Source of the DNA: Thermodesulfobacteriota bacterium
GTDB lineage: Bacteria > Desulfobacterota > DSM-4660 > Desulfatiglandales > Desulfatiglandaceae
Direction: 5' to 3'
NCBI GenBank assembly: GCA_028278625.1
Contig: JANQDY010000183.1
Coordinates: forward strand, 18,235 to 82,234
DNA: 64,000 nt
Both the position numbers and the translations under genes were made by a program. Position 1 is the stretch's first letter; each line of letters begins with the position of its first letter. Below, piece after piece: positions 16,787 to 25,796 of this stretch. Below the pieces are notes generated by a model. The model made no database searches. It saw only the letters and a program-made list of their open reading frames with translations, and had not been told where the DNA came from.

Positions 16787-17746
16787 TTACCCGGCCTCTT
16801 TGCCTAGGGCATTTTCCAGTCTGGGGCGCAGGTGGGGCAGGCGATGGCGGCTCACCGGCAGGGTCTGGTCAAAGGAATGCAAACGTAAGTGAGTTTCCTT
16901 GCCGTACTTTTCAAGTCCCGCCACCTGGCGCAGGTTCACCACGTGGGACCGGTGAATCCGCAAGAAGTGCCGTTCAGGGAGTCGTCTCATTAGTCTGTTG
17001 AGGGAATGGCGAAAAAACACATTTTGGGTTGAGCCATCGTTGCCGTGGAAGATGCGCAGATAATGATCCTCCACGGTGATGTGGCTGATCTCAACATGGG
17101 GTATGGCCAAGGCCTTACCGCCGGCATTGATCCGCAGCACCCCGCTAGGCCCAGGACGCCCCTTGGCAGCAGGTGAGGTTTCCATCCGGCTTGGACCAGC
17201 CATTTTGCTTTGCCGGTGCCAGACCCAGGATATGACCAACCCGGCCGTAATCAGCCATACGGTTAACCCGCCCAGGAAAAAATACAGATCCAGGGGCAGA
17301 TGAGGGTCGGGGGGTGATGTCCGGTACCAGATCTGGGAAGGGGCATACAGGGCGACTGCCTCCTTTACCAGATGCCGGTGCAAAAGCACGCCCAAAATAT
17401 AACCGCCCAGCCAAACTGCCCACTGACGGCCAACAGTACGGTATTTGTAACCGGCCCAGGATGGTTTGGCCCGGCTGAATATTACCTCGGCGAGCCATAC
17501 ACCAAAAGTATAGGCAAGCGCTGCATGCAGTGTGTAGACGGTTATAAAGGCGATCTTGGCAAAGAGAATATCCACCCCCCGAACGAGGGTCCAAGTGGTT
17601 AGGCCGAGCAGAAAAAAGCAGCTGAAAAACAGGAGGTAAGACAATAGCCGGTTGTGTATGTCCCGGTGGAAACCCCTTAAAGCCCCCCCCATAAAGCCTC
17701 GCAAGGCCTTGCAAATGGAGCCAAGCTGTAAGTGGCGGTTGGTCAT
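16787..17746 (-). CDS. Membrane-bound LytTR-type transcription regulator
   Basis: A 319-residue protein. ATG 17746 with an AGGGG upstream is preferred; the frame extends to a TTG at 17782. About four membrane helices (residues about 35-60, 65-90, 110-130, 165-190) precede a cytoplasmic LytTR DNA-binding domain (about 215-315; ISHITVEDHYLRIFHGNDGS, RLPERHFLRIHRSHVVNL). Such proteins sense a membrane or extracytoplasmic signal and bind DNA directly without a separate kinase. No partner gene is adjacent. Target and signal unknown. Confidence 0.85.
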   Translation of the reverse strand: MTNRHLQLGSICKALRGFMGGALRGFHRDIHNRLLSYLLFFSCFFLLGLTTWTLVRGVDILFAKIAFITVYTLHAALAYTFGVWLAEVIFSRAKPSWAGYKYRTVGRQWAVWLGGYILGVLLHRHLVKEAVALYAPSQIWYRTSPPDPHLPLDLYFFLGGLTVWLITAGLVISWVWHRQSKMAGPSRMETSPAAKGRPGPSGVLRINAGGKALAIPHVEISHITVEDHYLRIFHGNDGSTQNVFFRHSLNRLMRRLPERHFLRIHRSHVVNLRQVAGLEKYGKETHLRLHSFDQTLPVSRHRLPHLRPRLENALGKEAG

Positions 17747-17826
17747 GGTTTGCCCCTGCTGAAGAGACTTATATTTAAACAAAACCAGCCATCTCCGTCA
17801 AGCCGGGGGGATTTTCTGAAATTTTC

Positions 17827-17878
17827 TTGACAAATCACATATTCGAGATTATCCTTGGACCAAAATACGTTTTCAGTC
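17827..17878 (+). promoter_or_regulatory. Promoter and TetR-type operator of the 17903 gene
   Basis: TTGACA (17827-17832), 17-bp spacer, TATCCT (17850-17855), with the operator GGAC-C-AAAA-N5-TTTCAGTC at 17857-17878 over the expected transcription start. The same element in inverted orientation lies at 18503-18524, before the radical-SAM gene. Confidence 0.7.
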
Positions 17879-17902
17879 GATTAAAACAAAGGACATTTCT
17901 TC

Positions 17903-18484
17903 ATGGCAGGCGACAAAGAACAGAAAAAAACCATCATCGTTGCGGCAACAAAACTCTTTTCCCGTTTCGGTCTTGAAAAAACAACCATGGAGGACATTGC
18001 CAAAACCGCGGGGAAAGGAAAAAGCACGCTTTATTATTATTTCAAAAGCAAAGAAGATGTTTTCGCGGATGTCATCAGAACCGAAATCGCAGGACTTAAA
18101 ACGGCCATTATTCATGCGGTGGAAAAAGAAGATGACCCTTACCGGAAATTCAAAGCCTTTGTGGATGCAAGGCTTGAGTATTTGAATGAAAAGGCCGATC
18201 AATACACCACCATAAAAGACGAGTATCTGAAACATTACCGGTTCATCAGAAATCTCACATCCGATTACTCCGACTGGGAAATATCGACACTTCAGGCCAT
18301 GGTGATATACGGGCGCGACAAAGGACTTTTTCTCGTCACGGACACCGTGGCTGTTTCACGGGCGATCTTTTTTGCCCTTAAGGGGTTGGAATATCCATGG
18401 GCCACCAATTTAACGACGGATCAAATCAGAATCAGCGTGAATGCCCTGGTGGATATTCTGCTGAAAGGGATCAGTAAAGCATAA
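17903..18484 (+). CDS. TetR/AcrR-family regulator, probably autoregulated
   Basis: A 193-residue protein. The N-terminal HTH (about residues 8-55: IVAATKLFSRFGLEKTTMED, then GKGKSTLYYYFKSKEDVF) is typical. The C-terminal domain (about 75-190) is of the kind that binds fatty-acid- or drug-like ligands. A shared operator upstream of itself and of the following radical-SAM gene indicates autoregulation and control of that gene, which starts 72 bases after its stop. Confidence 0.9.
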   Translation: MAGDKEQKKTIIVAATKLFSRFGLEKTTMEDIAKTAGKGKSTLYYYFKSKEDVFADVIRTEIAGLKTAIIHAVEKEDDPYRKFKAFVDARLEYLNEKADQYTTIKDEYLKHYRFIRNLTSDYSDWEISTLQAMVIYGRDKGLFLVTDTVAVSRAIFFALKGLEYPWATNLTTDQIRISVNALVDILLKGISKA

Positions 18485-18502
18485 TTTTTTTAAGGTAATT
18501 TA

Positions 18503-18524
18503 GACTGAAATACGTTTTTAGTCC
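18503..18524. promoter_or_regulatory. Second TetR-type operator, before the radical-SAM gene
   Basis: GACTGAAATACGTTTTTAGT, then CC. Its reverse complement reads GGAC-T-AAAA-N5-TTTCAGTC, matching the 17857-17878 site at all but one of the conserved positions. Confidence 0.65.
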
Positions 18525-18555
18525 ATTTATTTTAAAAACACATAGGGAGACCCTC

Positions 18556-20058
18556 ATGAATATCCTGCTGGCTTACCCCAAATATCCGGACACATTTTGG
18601 AGTTTCAAACACGCCCTGAAATTCATATCCAAAAAAGCGCTGCACCCGCCCCTAGGGCTCTTGACCGTCGCGGCCATGCTTCCTGGCCAATGGGAAAAGC
18701 GACTGGTGGACATGAACGTGAAAAAGCTTGATGATGAATCGCTAAAATGGGCCGATTTCGTCTTTATCAGCGCCATGACGGTTCAGAGCGCGTCCGCCGA
18801 GAGTGCGATCAACCGGTGTAACCAGCTGGGAGTGAAGGTGGTGGCAGGAGGCCCCCTTTTCACTTCTGGCCACGAAGATTTTCATGGGGTGGATCATTTG
18901 GTGCTCAATGAAGCGGAATGCACTTTGCCGCTCTTTTTAAAAGACCTTGAAAACAGCAACCTGAAACCCATATACCAATCAGCCCAGTTCCCTGATTTTG
19001 AAACAACACCGGTTCCCCTGTGGCAGTTGTTAAACATGAAAGATTACGTCTCAATGACCATTCAATACTCCCGGGGATGCCCTTTTGACTGTGAATTTTG
19101 CGACATTACGACGCTGTTCAGCAGGAAAGCGCGCACAAAGACAAAAGACCGTATCATCACAGAACTGGAAAGCCTCTACCGAACGGGATGGCGGGGAAAC
19201 CTCTTTTTTGTGGATGACAATTTCATCGGCAATAAGAAAAAACTCAAAAATGATGTGCTCCCGGCCATCATTTCCTGGATGCGCAAACGAAAATACCCTT
19301 TCAATCTTTCCACCGAAGCCTCAATCAATCTGGCAGACGACGAAACACTGATGCAGATGATGATTCAGGCAGGCTTTGAGGGGGTCTTTGTTGGCATTGA
19401 AACCCCTGATGCGGCCAGCCTGGCAAAATGCAACAAATTTCAAAACCAAAACAGGGACTTAGTTGAAAGTGTTAAAGTAATCCAGAAATTCGGCCTGCAG
19501 ATTCGCGGCGGTTTCATTGTGGGTTTTGACAATGATACGGCATCCATCTTTGACAGACAGATCGATTTCATCCAGAAAAGCCGGGTCATCACGGCAATGG
19601 TGGGCATTTTAAACGCGCCCCGGGGCAGCAGATTGTACAAGCGCATTCACCAAGAAGGCAGACTGCTCAAGGGCGCATCGGGCGACAACACGGACCTTTC
19701 AACGAACATCGTGCCCAGAATGGGTTATCAGAATCTCATAGATGGCTACAAACGCATTATCAGGGGCATCTACGCCCCAAGGCCTTACTATGAACGGGTA
19801 AAGACCTTTCTGAAAGAGTACCGGCCTTTGGAAAAAAAGGCCATTCATGTCCATTTCGGCCATATTCGATACCACTTTGGGTATGCCGGCGCCTTTTTCA
19901 AGTCTGCGTGGTCTCTGGGAGTGGCGGATCATGCCAGGTGGCATTACTGGAAACTCATTCTATGGTCTTTGTTCAAACGGCCCAAACTCCTGCCCATGGC
20001 CGTCACCTACGCCATTTACGGCTTCCATTTCAGGCGGGTTTTTGCTGATTGCTTTTAA
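18556..20058 (+). CDS. B12-binding radical SAM protein, DUF4070 (HpnP-like) class
   Basis: A 500-residue protein with GGGAG before the start. The N-terminus (about 1-150) has a B12-binding-like Rossmann region (FVFISAMTVQSASAESAINR, VVAGGPLFTSG). The radical-SAM core contains CxxxCxxC as RGCPFDCEFCDITTLFSRKA, and the C-terminal 150 residues fit the DUF4070 extension. This class includes HpnP, the hopanoid C-2 methylase, and other methylases or cyclases on unactivated carbon. There are no hopanoid genes nearby, so the substrate is open. Probably repressed by the TetR product encoded just upstream. Confidence 0.87.
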   Translation: MNILLAYPKYPDTFWSFKHALKFISKKALHPPLGLLTVAAMLPGQWEKRLVDMNVKKLDDESLKWADFVFISAMTVQSASAESAINRCNQLGVKVVAGGPLFTSGHEDFHGVDHLVLNEAECTLPLFLKDLENSNLKPIYQSAQFPDFETTPVPLWQLLNMKDYVSMTIQYSRGCPFDCEFCDITTLFSRKARTKTKDRIITELESLYRTGWRGNLFFVDDNFIGNKKKLKNDVLPAIISWMRKRKYPFNLSTEASINLADDETLMQMMIQAGFEGVFVGIETPDAASLAKCNKFQNQNRDLVESVKVIQKFGLQIRGGFIVGFDNDTASIFDRQIDFIQKSRVITAMVGILNAPRGSRLYKRIHQEGRLLKGASGDNTDLSTNIVPRMGYQNLIDGYKRIIRGIYAPRPYYERVKTFLKEYRPLEKKAIHVHFGHIRYHFGYAGAFFKSAWSLGVADHARWHYWKLILWSLFKRPKLLPMAVTYAIYGFHFRRVFADCF

Positions 20059-20109
20059 AAAACGGGACGCTGTTTACATTTTAAAATTAAAAAATAAAGG
20101 GCCCGCTTC

Positions 20110-20379
20110 TCAGTCTTGTTCCGTGCCGGGCAGTTCATTTCGCAAAATGACGTGAAATCCCATGCGCTCAAGGCTTTCGATCCACTGCTTTGCATCATCC
20201 ATCTGCTCATAGGTTCCTGTAACAAGAAGACAACGATCCATTTCATCCCAGACCCAGCAATATTCCAGGAATCGGATACCGTTGGATTCGATTTTTAGCC
20301 TCAGCTGTTCCCTCAAGTGCTCCCGATCATCAAAATCGAGATCCCCATAGGAACCACCGCACACACACACATACACCAT
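20110..20379 (-). CDS. Small conserved-looking protein of unknown function
   Basis: An 89-residue protein beginning MVYVCVCGGSYGDLDFDD. It has three Cys, two of them in CVCGG, and an alternating beta/alpha pattern (RCLLVTGTYEQMDDAKQWIE) suggestive of a small ferredoxin-like fold. GGA lies about six bases upstream of the ATG. No family recognised. Convergent with the radical-SAM gene. Confidence 0.6.
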   Translation of the reverse strand: MVYVCVCGGSYGDLDFDDREHLREQLRLKIESNGIRFLEYCWVWDEMDRCLLVTGTYEQMDDAKQWIESLERMGFHVILRNELPGTEQD

Positions 20380-20456
20380 GTTTTCCGCTTAAAAAAACAT
20401 GCAATTACAAATAATCAAATGGCTTTATTGAAGCAATGACATGAAAGGGACACTGT

Positions 20457-21485
20457 TTATGTTTTTATGTTTAACAGATCTGGCAAAGAGTACTCGTTCT
20501 TGCAAACGATCTCGGCGCCTCTTCTGGCCGCCACGCTGGCTGTCGGCACAGAAATCCTGAGAACTGCCGCCATTTCGGTCATGCTGAAACACAGTTCCTT
20601 GGTTCCCCAATAGCAGATAAGTCGTCTGGCTTTAACTTTATCCCGTGATTTATTGGGACCCAAAATCTGTTCCGATGAAAGGGAAACCAGGCGGCCCGCC
20701 AATTGAATCAGCGAATCGATATTGACACCGTGAGCTTTCAGCTTAGATTGCTTTCCCATTGATTCACGGGTTTCCTCCAAAACACTTGCCACAAAATCGC
20801 CGTCGCCCAAAATTCTTTCGTCACCCCTGCAAACGACGTTCTGTCTCCTGGCGGACTTGACTGCGTCCCAACCCCCAGCGCTTCGAATCAACCCGCCTCC
20901 AACAAGATCGGGGCGCTTTCCCTGATCAATGCCCGCCGCCATATAGTCCCGATAAGCCTCTCTGGCAACATTGATCCAGGGATCAAACAAGGAAAGCGCT
21001 GAAAGGACAGACTGCGACTGCCATTTGCGCTTGCGGTTGCCCATGATGGCACTGTGGCCTGAATGCGGATGCGAATCCAGTTCATCCAGACCCTTTACGA
21101 TACCGGCCCGCAACGGATTCAGATGAATATAACGCATCAATTCCTTGAGGTAGAGATCCTCCTGGCATATGATTGATTTATAGCGGTTCTGAAAAAGATG
21201 ACCGGTTCGTCCGTGGCGCCGGTTAAACCGAATGGCATAACCGGTCAGTAAGCGGCGCATGACCGTGGCGATCGGTACGCTTCCAGATTTTAGTAGTAGA
21301 TGGAAATGGTTACCAACCAAACTCCATGCATAACATGAGGTTTGGGAATCCATGAGGATACGTCCCAGACGCTCCAGAAAATCATCACAATCCGCGTCGT
21401 CCGTGAATATATCGCAACGCTCGATCCCCCGCGCAATGACATGTTGCAGGGTCCCTGGCGTGTCTATCCTGGCTTTTCTCGGCAT
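20457..21485 (-). mobile_element. Y1 transposase of the REP-associated (IS200-like) family
   Basis: A 342-residue intact gene. N-terminal MPRKARIDTPGTLQHVIARG is the typical RAYT opening. The HUH motif is GNHFHLLLK and the catalytic Tyr lies in LFQNRYKS or the following ELMRYIHLNPLRAGIV helix. The C-terminal 130 residues form an extension with a DnaA/HTH-like end (CYWGTKELCFSMTEMAAVLR). RAYTs usually act on REP palindromes and are single-copy. A hairpin lies 45 bases upstream (21531-21549). No target-site duplication was evident. Confidence 0.88.
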
Positions 21486-21530
21486 GAAGCGTCAGTAACA
21501 CACTGAAGCAGGCGTGTAAATATAAATATG

Positions 21531-21549
21531 TAAAGGGCGTCCCCCTTTA
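21531..21549. repeat. Palindrome next to the Y1 transposase gene
   Basis: Seven-base perfect arms TAAAGGG / CCCTTTA around CGTCC. Its position beside a RAYT gene makes it a candidate transposase recognition hairpin. Confidence 0.45.
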
Positions 21550-21588
21550 TGGGTTCCTGTGGTGGAGTTATGAAAAAGGCGAGCCGAA

Positions 21589-22224
21589 TCAGAAGGCTTT
21601 GAGCTTTTTGTAATTGATGCCGGATGCGTAATCGATCAGGTCCTCTTCTGTGACGCCCTCACCCTTAATAGAGATCATGCACCTGTTCTCAACCATGACG
21701 GTAATCTCTCCATCACGGGCGTCCGGGACATATTTGACGATGGCCTTCTGCCCTTTGATTCTTCTGAGCCTGCCATCCCCGATCGTTGTGAACATGAAAC
21801 TGGAAAGCATGGCCATGAGATTTTGAAACGCCGGTGAATCGGTAATCTCGATTGTTACGCGGCTTACGCCCTTCTTATAGATCCGTTTTGCGGTGAGTAT
21901 TCCTCCGAGCATTGCCAGGCCCGCCGACTCCGATGAGGCATCTTCGGCTGTCCATTCGGGCAAAGGTTCCGGAAGCAGGGTTTTCAGCATCTCGGCCCGT
22001 TTCTGCCGGATCAGGCGGGATGCGTAATCGAGACCCTCCACGGCCTCGGAGTAGCGGCCCTCCTTGTAGGAGATGATGGCCTCATGGATTGCATCCGTCA
22101 CTTCGTCGGCCCAAACAGTACCTGAAAGGATGCCAAAAACCAGCATCAATATCAGAACCTTGAAACCATGCTTTCTGCCGGATCCTGTCACGATATTCCT
22201 TTTCTCCCTGAAAACGCTTCTCAT
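21589..22224 (-). CDS. Exported protein of unknown function at the end of the Etf operon
   Basis: A 211-residue protein with a signal peptide after a basic N-terminal extension (KVLILMLVFGILSGTVWA-DE). The first mature segment looks like a TPR-type helix pair (AIHEAIISYKEGRYSEAVEG). The rest is alpha/beta with no recognised motif. Its ATG overlaps the stop of the EtfA fusion gene (ATGA), so the two are translationally coupled, which is odd for a cytoplasmic flavoprotein and an exported protein. Confidence 0.72.
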   Translation of the reverse strand: MRSVFREKRNIVTGSGRKHGFKVLILMLVFGILSGTVWADEVTDAIHEAIISYKEGRYSEAVEGLDYASRLIRQKRAEMLKTLLPEPLPEWTAEDASSESAGLAMLGGILTAKRIYKKGVSRVTIEITDSPAFQNLMAMLSSFMFTTIGDGRLRRIKGQKAIVKYVPDARDGEITVMVENRCMISIKGEGVTEEDLIDYASGINYKKLKAF

Positions 22225-23864
22225 ACCGTATAAAGCATCACCAGACAGCGGGTGGGCTCATTTGAAAGGCTCTTCAATTTGTGGGGAATGTCCGAATTGA
22301 AATGAATGCTTTCCCCTTTCTTGAGCACATGGACCTTCCCCCCCAGAACGAATTCGAGATCCCCTTCCATCACATAGATGAATTCCTCCCCTTCGTGGCG
22401 GTATTCCACCGGTTTGTGGGCGTGATGGGATTCGATGGTTATCATGAACGCACGGAGATGGCTTTCCTCCGCACCGGGGGTAAGTGTCTCGTAGGAATAG
22501 CTGCGGGTTCTTTTGATAAAGGATTGGGCCCGCTGGTCCCTGATGGCGGTCTGCTCTTCTCTGCTCAGAAATGTCCCCGGATCGACACCCAAAGCACCGG
22601 CCAGACGAAGCAGAAAGCTGACGGGCGGGGACACCTCGTCCGATTCGACCATCTCCAAGAACTCCGGCGTCTGCCCGGTGGCTTTTGCCAGTTTTTCCAG
22701 GTTCCAATCCCGGGATGTTCGAATCCTTTTGATTTTCGCCCCGAAACTCCCTCCTTCGCCCGTGCCCCCTTCGCTTCCATTGGATGTATCGGAGAGGACA
22801 TCGGCCAATTGACGCATGACCACCTCTTTGGCCCGGGCGGTCAAAAGGGGCAAGAAGGATTTGGCATCGGCCACCACCCCCAAATCCGCCACTTGAAATA
22901 TGGGTGCATTGGCATCACGATTAATGGCCACGATGCTCTGGGCTTCCGTAATGCCAGCCGTGTATTGAATGGCCCCGGATGTTCCGATTGAAAAGAGCAG
23001 TTTCGGAGAAACGGTTTTGCCGGTCTGCCCGATCAATCGGTCCTCATCCACCCAGTGGTGCAGTACGGGAGGCCGGGTTGCCGCCACCTCCCCGCCCACG
23101 GCCGCCGCCAATTCCCGGACCAGGCCAAAACCTTCCACATTGCCCATGCCGGCGCCGCCCACCACAACGATGTCCGCCTCCTCCAGCCTTCGGTGTTCCA
23201 CCGGCTCCTGGGATCGTAAAAGCAGTTTCGGACGGCTGACGTTAGGGTTCACTTTCAGGGAAATGCGTTCAATCTCAACGTCTTTGGCACGCCCTTCTGT
23301 TTCGTCCTTGGAAGCCCGTATCTGGGGCTGGACAGTGGCAAAACAGGTACCATGATCCTCCGCATATGTAATCTCAGCCATGATTTCTCCACCCCAGGCG
23401 GGGCAGAGGCCCACTATCCGGTCACCTTTTCTCTCCAGGTCCATGCAGTCTGCCATTAAGCCGCCATTACAGAGGCGCGCCGTCCGGGCCGCCAGTTCAC
23501 GGCCGAAGTCGGTCAGCGCAAACAACACCAAGAGAGGTTTGCGCGCTTTCACCAGGCCCGCAAGGGCTTCCGCAAAAACATCGCACCGAGGTACCCCAAA
23601 CTGCGCATCTTCGAGAACAAGAATCCGGTCCGCTCCTCCGGCCCCTGAGGCTTCCAGGGCCTTCTCAAGGGGCACGGTCTCCTTTAAGTCAGCAGCCTCT
23701 ATCGTTTCCCCGGAAGCATGTGCCAGCACCATCAAGGTCTCTTCGTCTGTTTCCAAGGCAAGTTCCCGCGACTTGGCGAGCACGTTCAGACTGAACGTGA
23801 AAAGCCGCTTATGGCGCAAATCACCCAGTATCCAGATCTCTTTATTCATCTTTTCATTCATCAT
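22221..23864 (-). CDS. Electron transfer flavoprotein alpha subunit fused to XRE-HTH and cupin domains
   Basis: A 547-residue fusion. Residues about 8-360 are an ETF alpha subunit. The FAD domain keeps VVVGGAGMGNVEGFGLVREL, an Arg equivalent in AATRPPV, IGQTGKTVSPKLL, GTSGAIQYTAG and IVAINRDANAPIFQVADLG; the usual His after SGAIQ is Tyr. After a Gly/Ser linker (SNGSEGGTGEGGSFG), residues about 372-430 are an XRE-type helix-turn-helix (GAKIKRIRTSRDWNLEKLAK) and about 470-547 a cupin (EYRHEGEEFIYVMEGDLEFV, KGESIHFNSDIPHKL). XRE-cupin proteins normally stand alone as regulators. The gene follows etfB by 7 bases. Inferred: flavin redox state or etfB binding may control DNA binding. One continuous reading frame, so no frameshift artefact is needed. 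Confidence 0.9.
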   Translation of the reverse strand: MMNEKMNKEIWILGDLRHKRLFTFSLNVLAKSRELALETDEETLMVLAHASGETIEAADLKETVPLEKALEASGAGGADRILVLEDAQFGVPRCDVFAEALAGLVKARKPLLVLFALTDFGRELAARTARLCNGGLMADCMDLERKGDRIVGLCPAWGGEIMAEITYAEDHGTCFATVQPQIRASKDETEGRAKDVEIERISLKVNPNVSRPKLLLRSQEPVEHRRLEEADIVVVGGAGMGNVEGFGLVRELAAAVGGEVAATRPPVLHHWVDEDRLIGQTGKTVSPKLLFSIGTSGAIQYTAGITEAQSIVAINRDANAPIFQVADLGVVADAKSFLPLLTARAKEVVMRQLADVLSDTSNGSEGGTGEGGSFGAKIKRIRTSRDWNLEKLAKATGQTPEFLEMVESDEVSPPVSFLLRLAGALGVDPGTFLSREEQTAIRDQRAQSFIKRTRSYSYETLTPGAEESHLRAFMITIESHHAHKPVEYRHEGEEFIYVMEGDLEFVLGGKVHVLKKGESIHFNSDIPHKLKSLSNEPTRCLVMLYTV

Positions 23865-23871
23865 CGATCCA

Positions 23872-24651
23872 TCAAGACCCGATGGCCCCCGAATCCGAAA
23901 GCCGCCGCATCAAGGCCTCGGCCTGTTCCCAGGCGTCTCCCTTCAGAAACTCGCATTTTTTGGTCTTTTTTACCCGCTTCATGGATAGCACCCGGGTTGG
24001 AGAACCGCTATCGCCAACCATGTCCCTTTGAAGTCCCAAGTCCGCCAGGTCAAAGCGCTCAGTCCGATCCGATTGAAACGCCCCGCCAATCCCCTGAAGG
24101 GCCAGATCCCTGGGCACGATGGCCCCCGGATGAATGGTAAACGCCGCGGGTGCGGGCACTTCATATTCTTCCACGAAATGATCCGCGGTCCGCTTGACCG
24201 TGAAGACCCCCTGGCGCCACTCCATACTCTGGACCATTCCCACAAAGGGAACGTTTAAGGCCACCGAAGTCTGGGGACCAACCTGTCCCGTGTCGCTGTC
24301 CGCCGTTCTCGCGCCGAAGAGCACCAGATCAAAGGGCACAAGCTTATTGAGCGCAGCCGCAAGGGCCGTGGAGGTGGCCAGGGTGTCCGATCCGGCGAGG
24401 GCCGGATCAGAGACTAAGACTTCCCGATCCGTTCCAAAGGCCCGGGCTTCCCGAAGTGCCGAAAGGCTTTCTTCCGGCCCCATTGAAACAACGGTTAAAC
24501 GGCCGCCGTGAGACGCTTTAAAACGCATGGCCGCCTCCAGAGCCGGCCGGTCAAAGGGATTGAGCTCCGAATTGTCCTCGTTTCGGAGTACCTTTTCTTC
24601 AGGTGCCGTCAGAATGACCGACTTGATACAAACCACAATATGAAGCGCCAT
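23872..24651 (-). CDS. etfB: Electron transfer flavoprotein beta subunit
   Basis: A 259-residue protein, normal EtfB length. MALHIVVCIKSV opens the adenine-nucleotide alpha-hydrolase-type fold. The signature lies at about residues 118-140 (GARTADSDTGQVGPQTSVAL). It binds AMP and pairs with EtfA to take electrons from acyl-CoA dehydrogenase. Its ATG shares one base with the stop of the dehydrogenase gene (TGATG), and the EtfA fusion gene starts 7 bases downstream. Confidence 0.95.
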   Translation of the reverse strand: MALHIVVCIKSVILTAPEEKVLRNEDNSELNPFDRPALEAAMRFKASHGGRLTVVSMGPEESLSALREARAFGTDREVLVSDPALAGSDTLATSTALAAALNKLVPFDLVLFGARTADSDTGQVGPQTSVALNVPFVGMVQSMEWRQGVFTVKRTADHFVEEYEVPAPAAFTIHPGAIVPRDLALQGIGGAFQSDRTERFDLADLGLQRDMVGDSGSPTRVLSMKRVKKTKKCEFLKGDAWEQAEALMRRLSDSGAIGS

Positions 24652-25796
24652 CAGTACTTCCCCATCACCCCTCTTGCAATCACCATTCGATGCACTTCGG
24701 AAGATCCTTCATATATTCTTGTCACCCGCGCATCGCGATAGTATCGTTCCACCGCATAAGATTTGGAATACCCATAGCCGCCGTGAATCTGCACCGCCAT
24801 ATCGGCGACCTTGCAGCAGGCTTCCGAAGCAAAAAGCTTCGCCATGGCCGATTCCTGCGAAAAGCGTTTGCCCGAATCACGAAAGGCGGCGGCCCGATAA
24901 ATCATCAGCCTGGAGGCTTCCACAAGCGTGCCCATGTCCGCAAGCATCATCTGAATGGCTTGGTGTTGGGAAAGCGGCACCCTAAACTGGCGGCGCTGTT
25001 CCGCATACAGAATGCCCTCTTCCAGGGCGGCCTGTGCAATCCCGAGGGCCTGGGCCGCGATACCCATGCGCCCCGTGTCCAGACTTGCAAGACCGATCTT
25101 GAGTCCCATCCCCGGCCGGCCCAGCAGGTTAAAAAGGGGGACTCGGCAGTCATAGAGCCTTATGGAGCTGACCGGATTGGCCCGCATCCCGCACAGGTCT
25201 TCCAGGTCTCCCACCACAAAACCGGGGGTTCCTCTTTCAGCGACCACCACGCTGATCTCCCGGGGATTGTCCGATGGGTTCGTTCTGAGAAAGAGAAGGC
25301 AAATGTCCGCCACGCCGCCGTTGGTCACAAATACTTTGTTGGCGTTGACCACATAATTGTCACCGTCGGTCACGGCGGTTCCCTCAACTCCGGAAGCGTC
25401 TGATCCGGCATTGGGTTCCGTCAGGCAGAAGGCACCGATCTTTTCGCCCCGGGCCAAAGGCGTGGCCCATCTTTCTATCTGCTCCTCCGTGCCGAATGCC
25501 AGGATGGGATAGAGGGCCACGCTGTTGTGAACCGTCACGCAGAGCCCGAGGCTCCCGCTGGCCCTGCTGATCTCCTCCACCACAATGGCGTAACTCACGG
25601 TATCAAGGTCCGCGCCACCCAGTTCCACCGGCGCCTGGATGCCGAAATATCCCAACTTTCCCATTTTTTCAACCACTTCCCAGGGAAAGCGGGCTTCACG
25701 ATCGATCTCTCCCGCAATGGGCTTGATCTCCCGCTCACAAAAGGACCGGACGGCCCCCCTGACAATACGATGCTTCTGAGATAAAATACTATCCAT
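24651..25796 (-). CDS. Acyl-CoA dehydrogenase
   Basis: A 381-residue FAD enzyme of standard length. Visible motifs: AFCLTEPNAGSDASG (substrate/FAD loop), QHQAIQMMLADMGTLVEASR and the catalytic Glu in RIYEGSSEVHRMVIARGVMG. It oxidises an acyl-CoA to the enoyl-CoA and passes electrons to the ETF encoded next to it. Chain length is not readable from sequence. It overlaps the upstream wHTH gene by 8 bases and etfB by 1. Confidence 0.93.
   Translation of the reverse strand: MDSILSQKHRIVRGAVRSFCEREIKPIAGEIDREARFPWEVVEKMGKLGYFGIQAPVELGGADLDTVSYAIVVEEISRASGSLGLCVTVHNSVALYPILAFGTEEQIERWATPLARGEKIGAFCLTEPNAGSDASGVEGTAVTDGDNYVVNANKVFVTNGGVADICLLFLRTNPSDNPREISVVVAERGTPGFVVGDLEDLCGMRANPVSSIRLYDCRVPLFNLLGRPGMGLKIGLASLDTGRMGIAAQALGIAQAALEEGILYAEQRRQFRVPLSQHQAIQMMLADMGTLVEASRLMIYRAAAFRDSGKRFSQESAMAKLFASEACCKVADMAVQIHGGYGYSKSYAVERYYRDARVTRIYEGSSEVHRMVIARGVMGKY

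Noticed and set aside
20380..20460. Terminal inverted repeats defining an IS around the Y1 transposase
   Set aside because: No matching inverted or target-site repeats could be found on the two sides.
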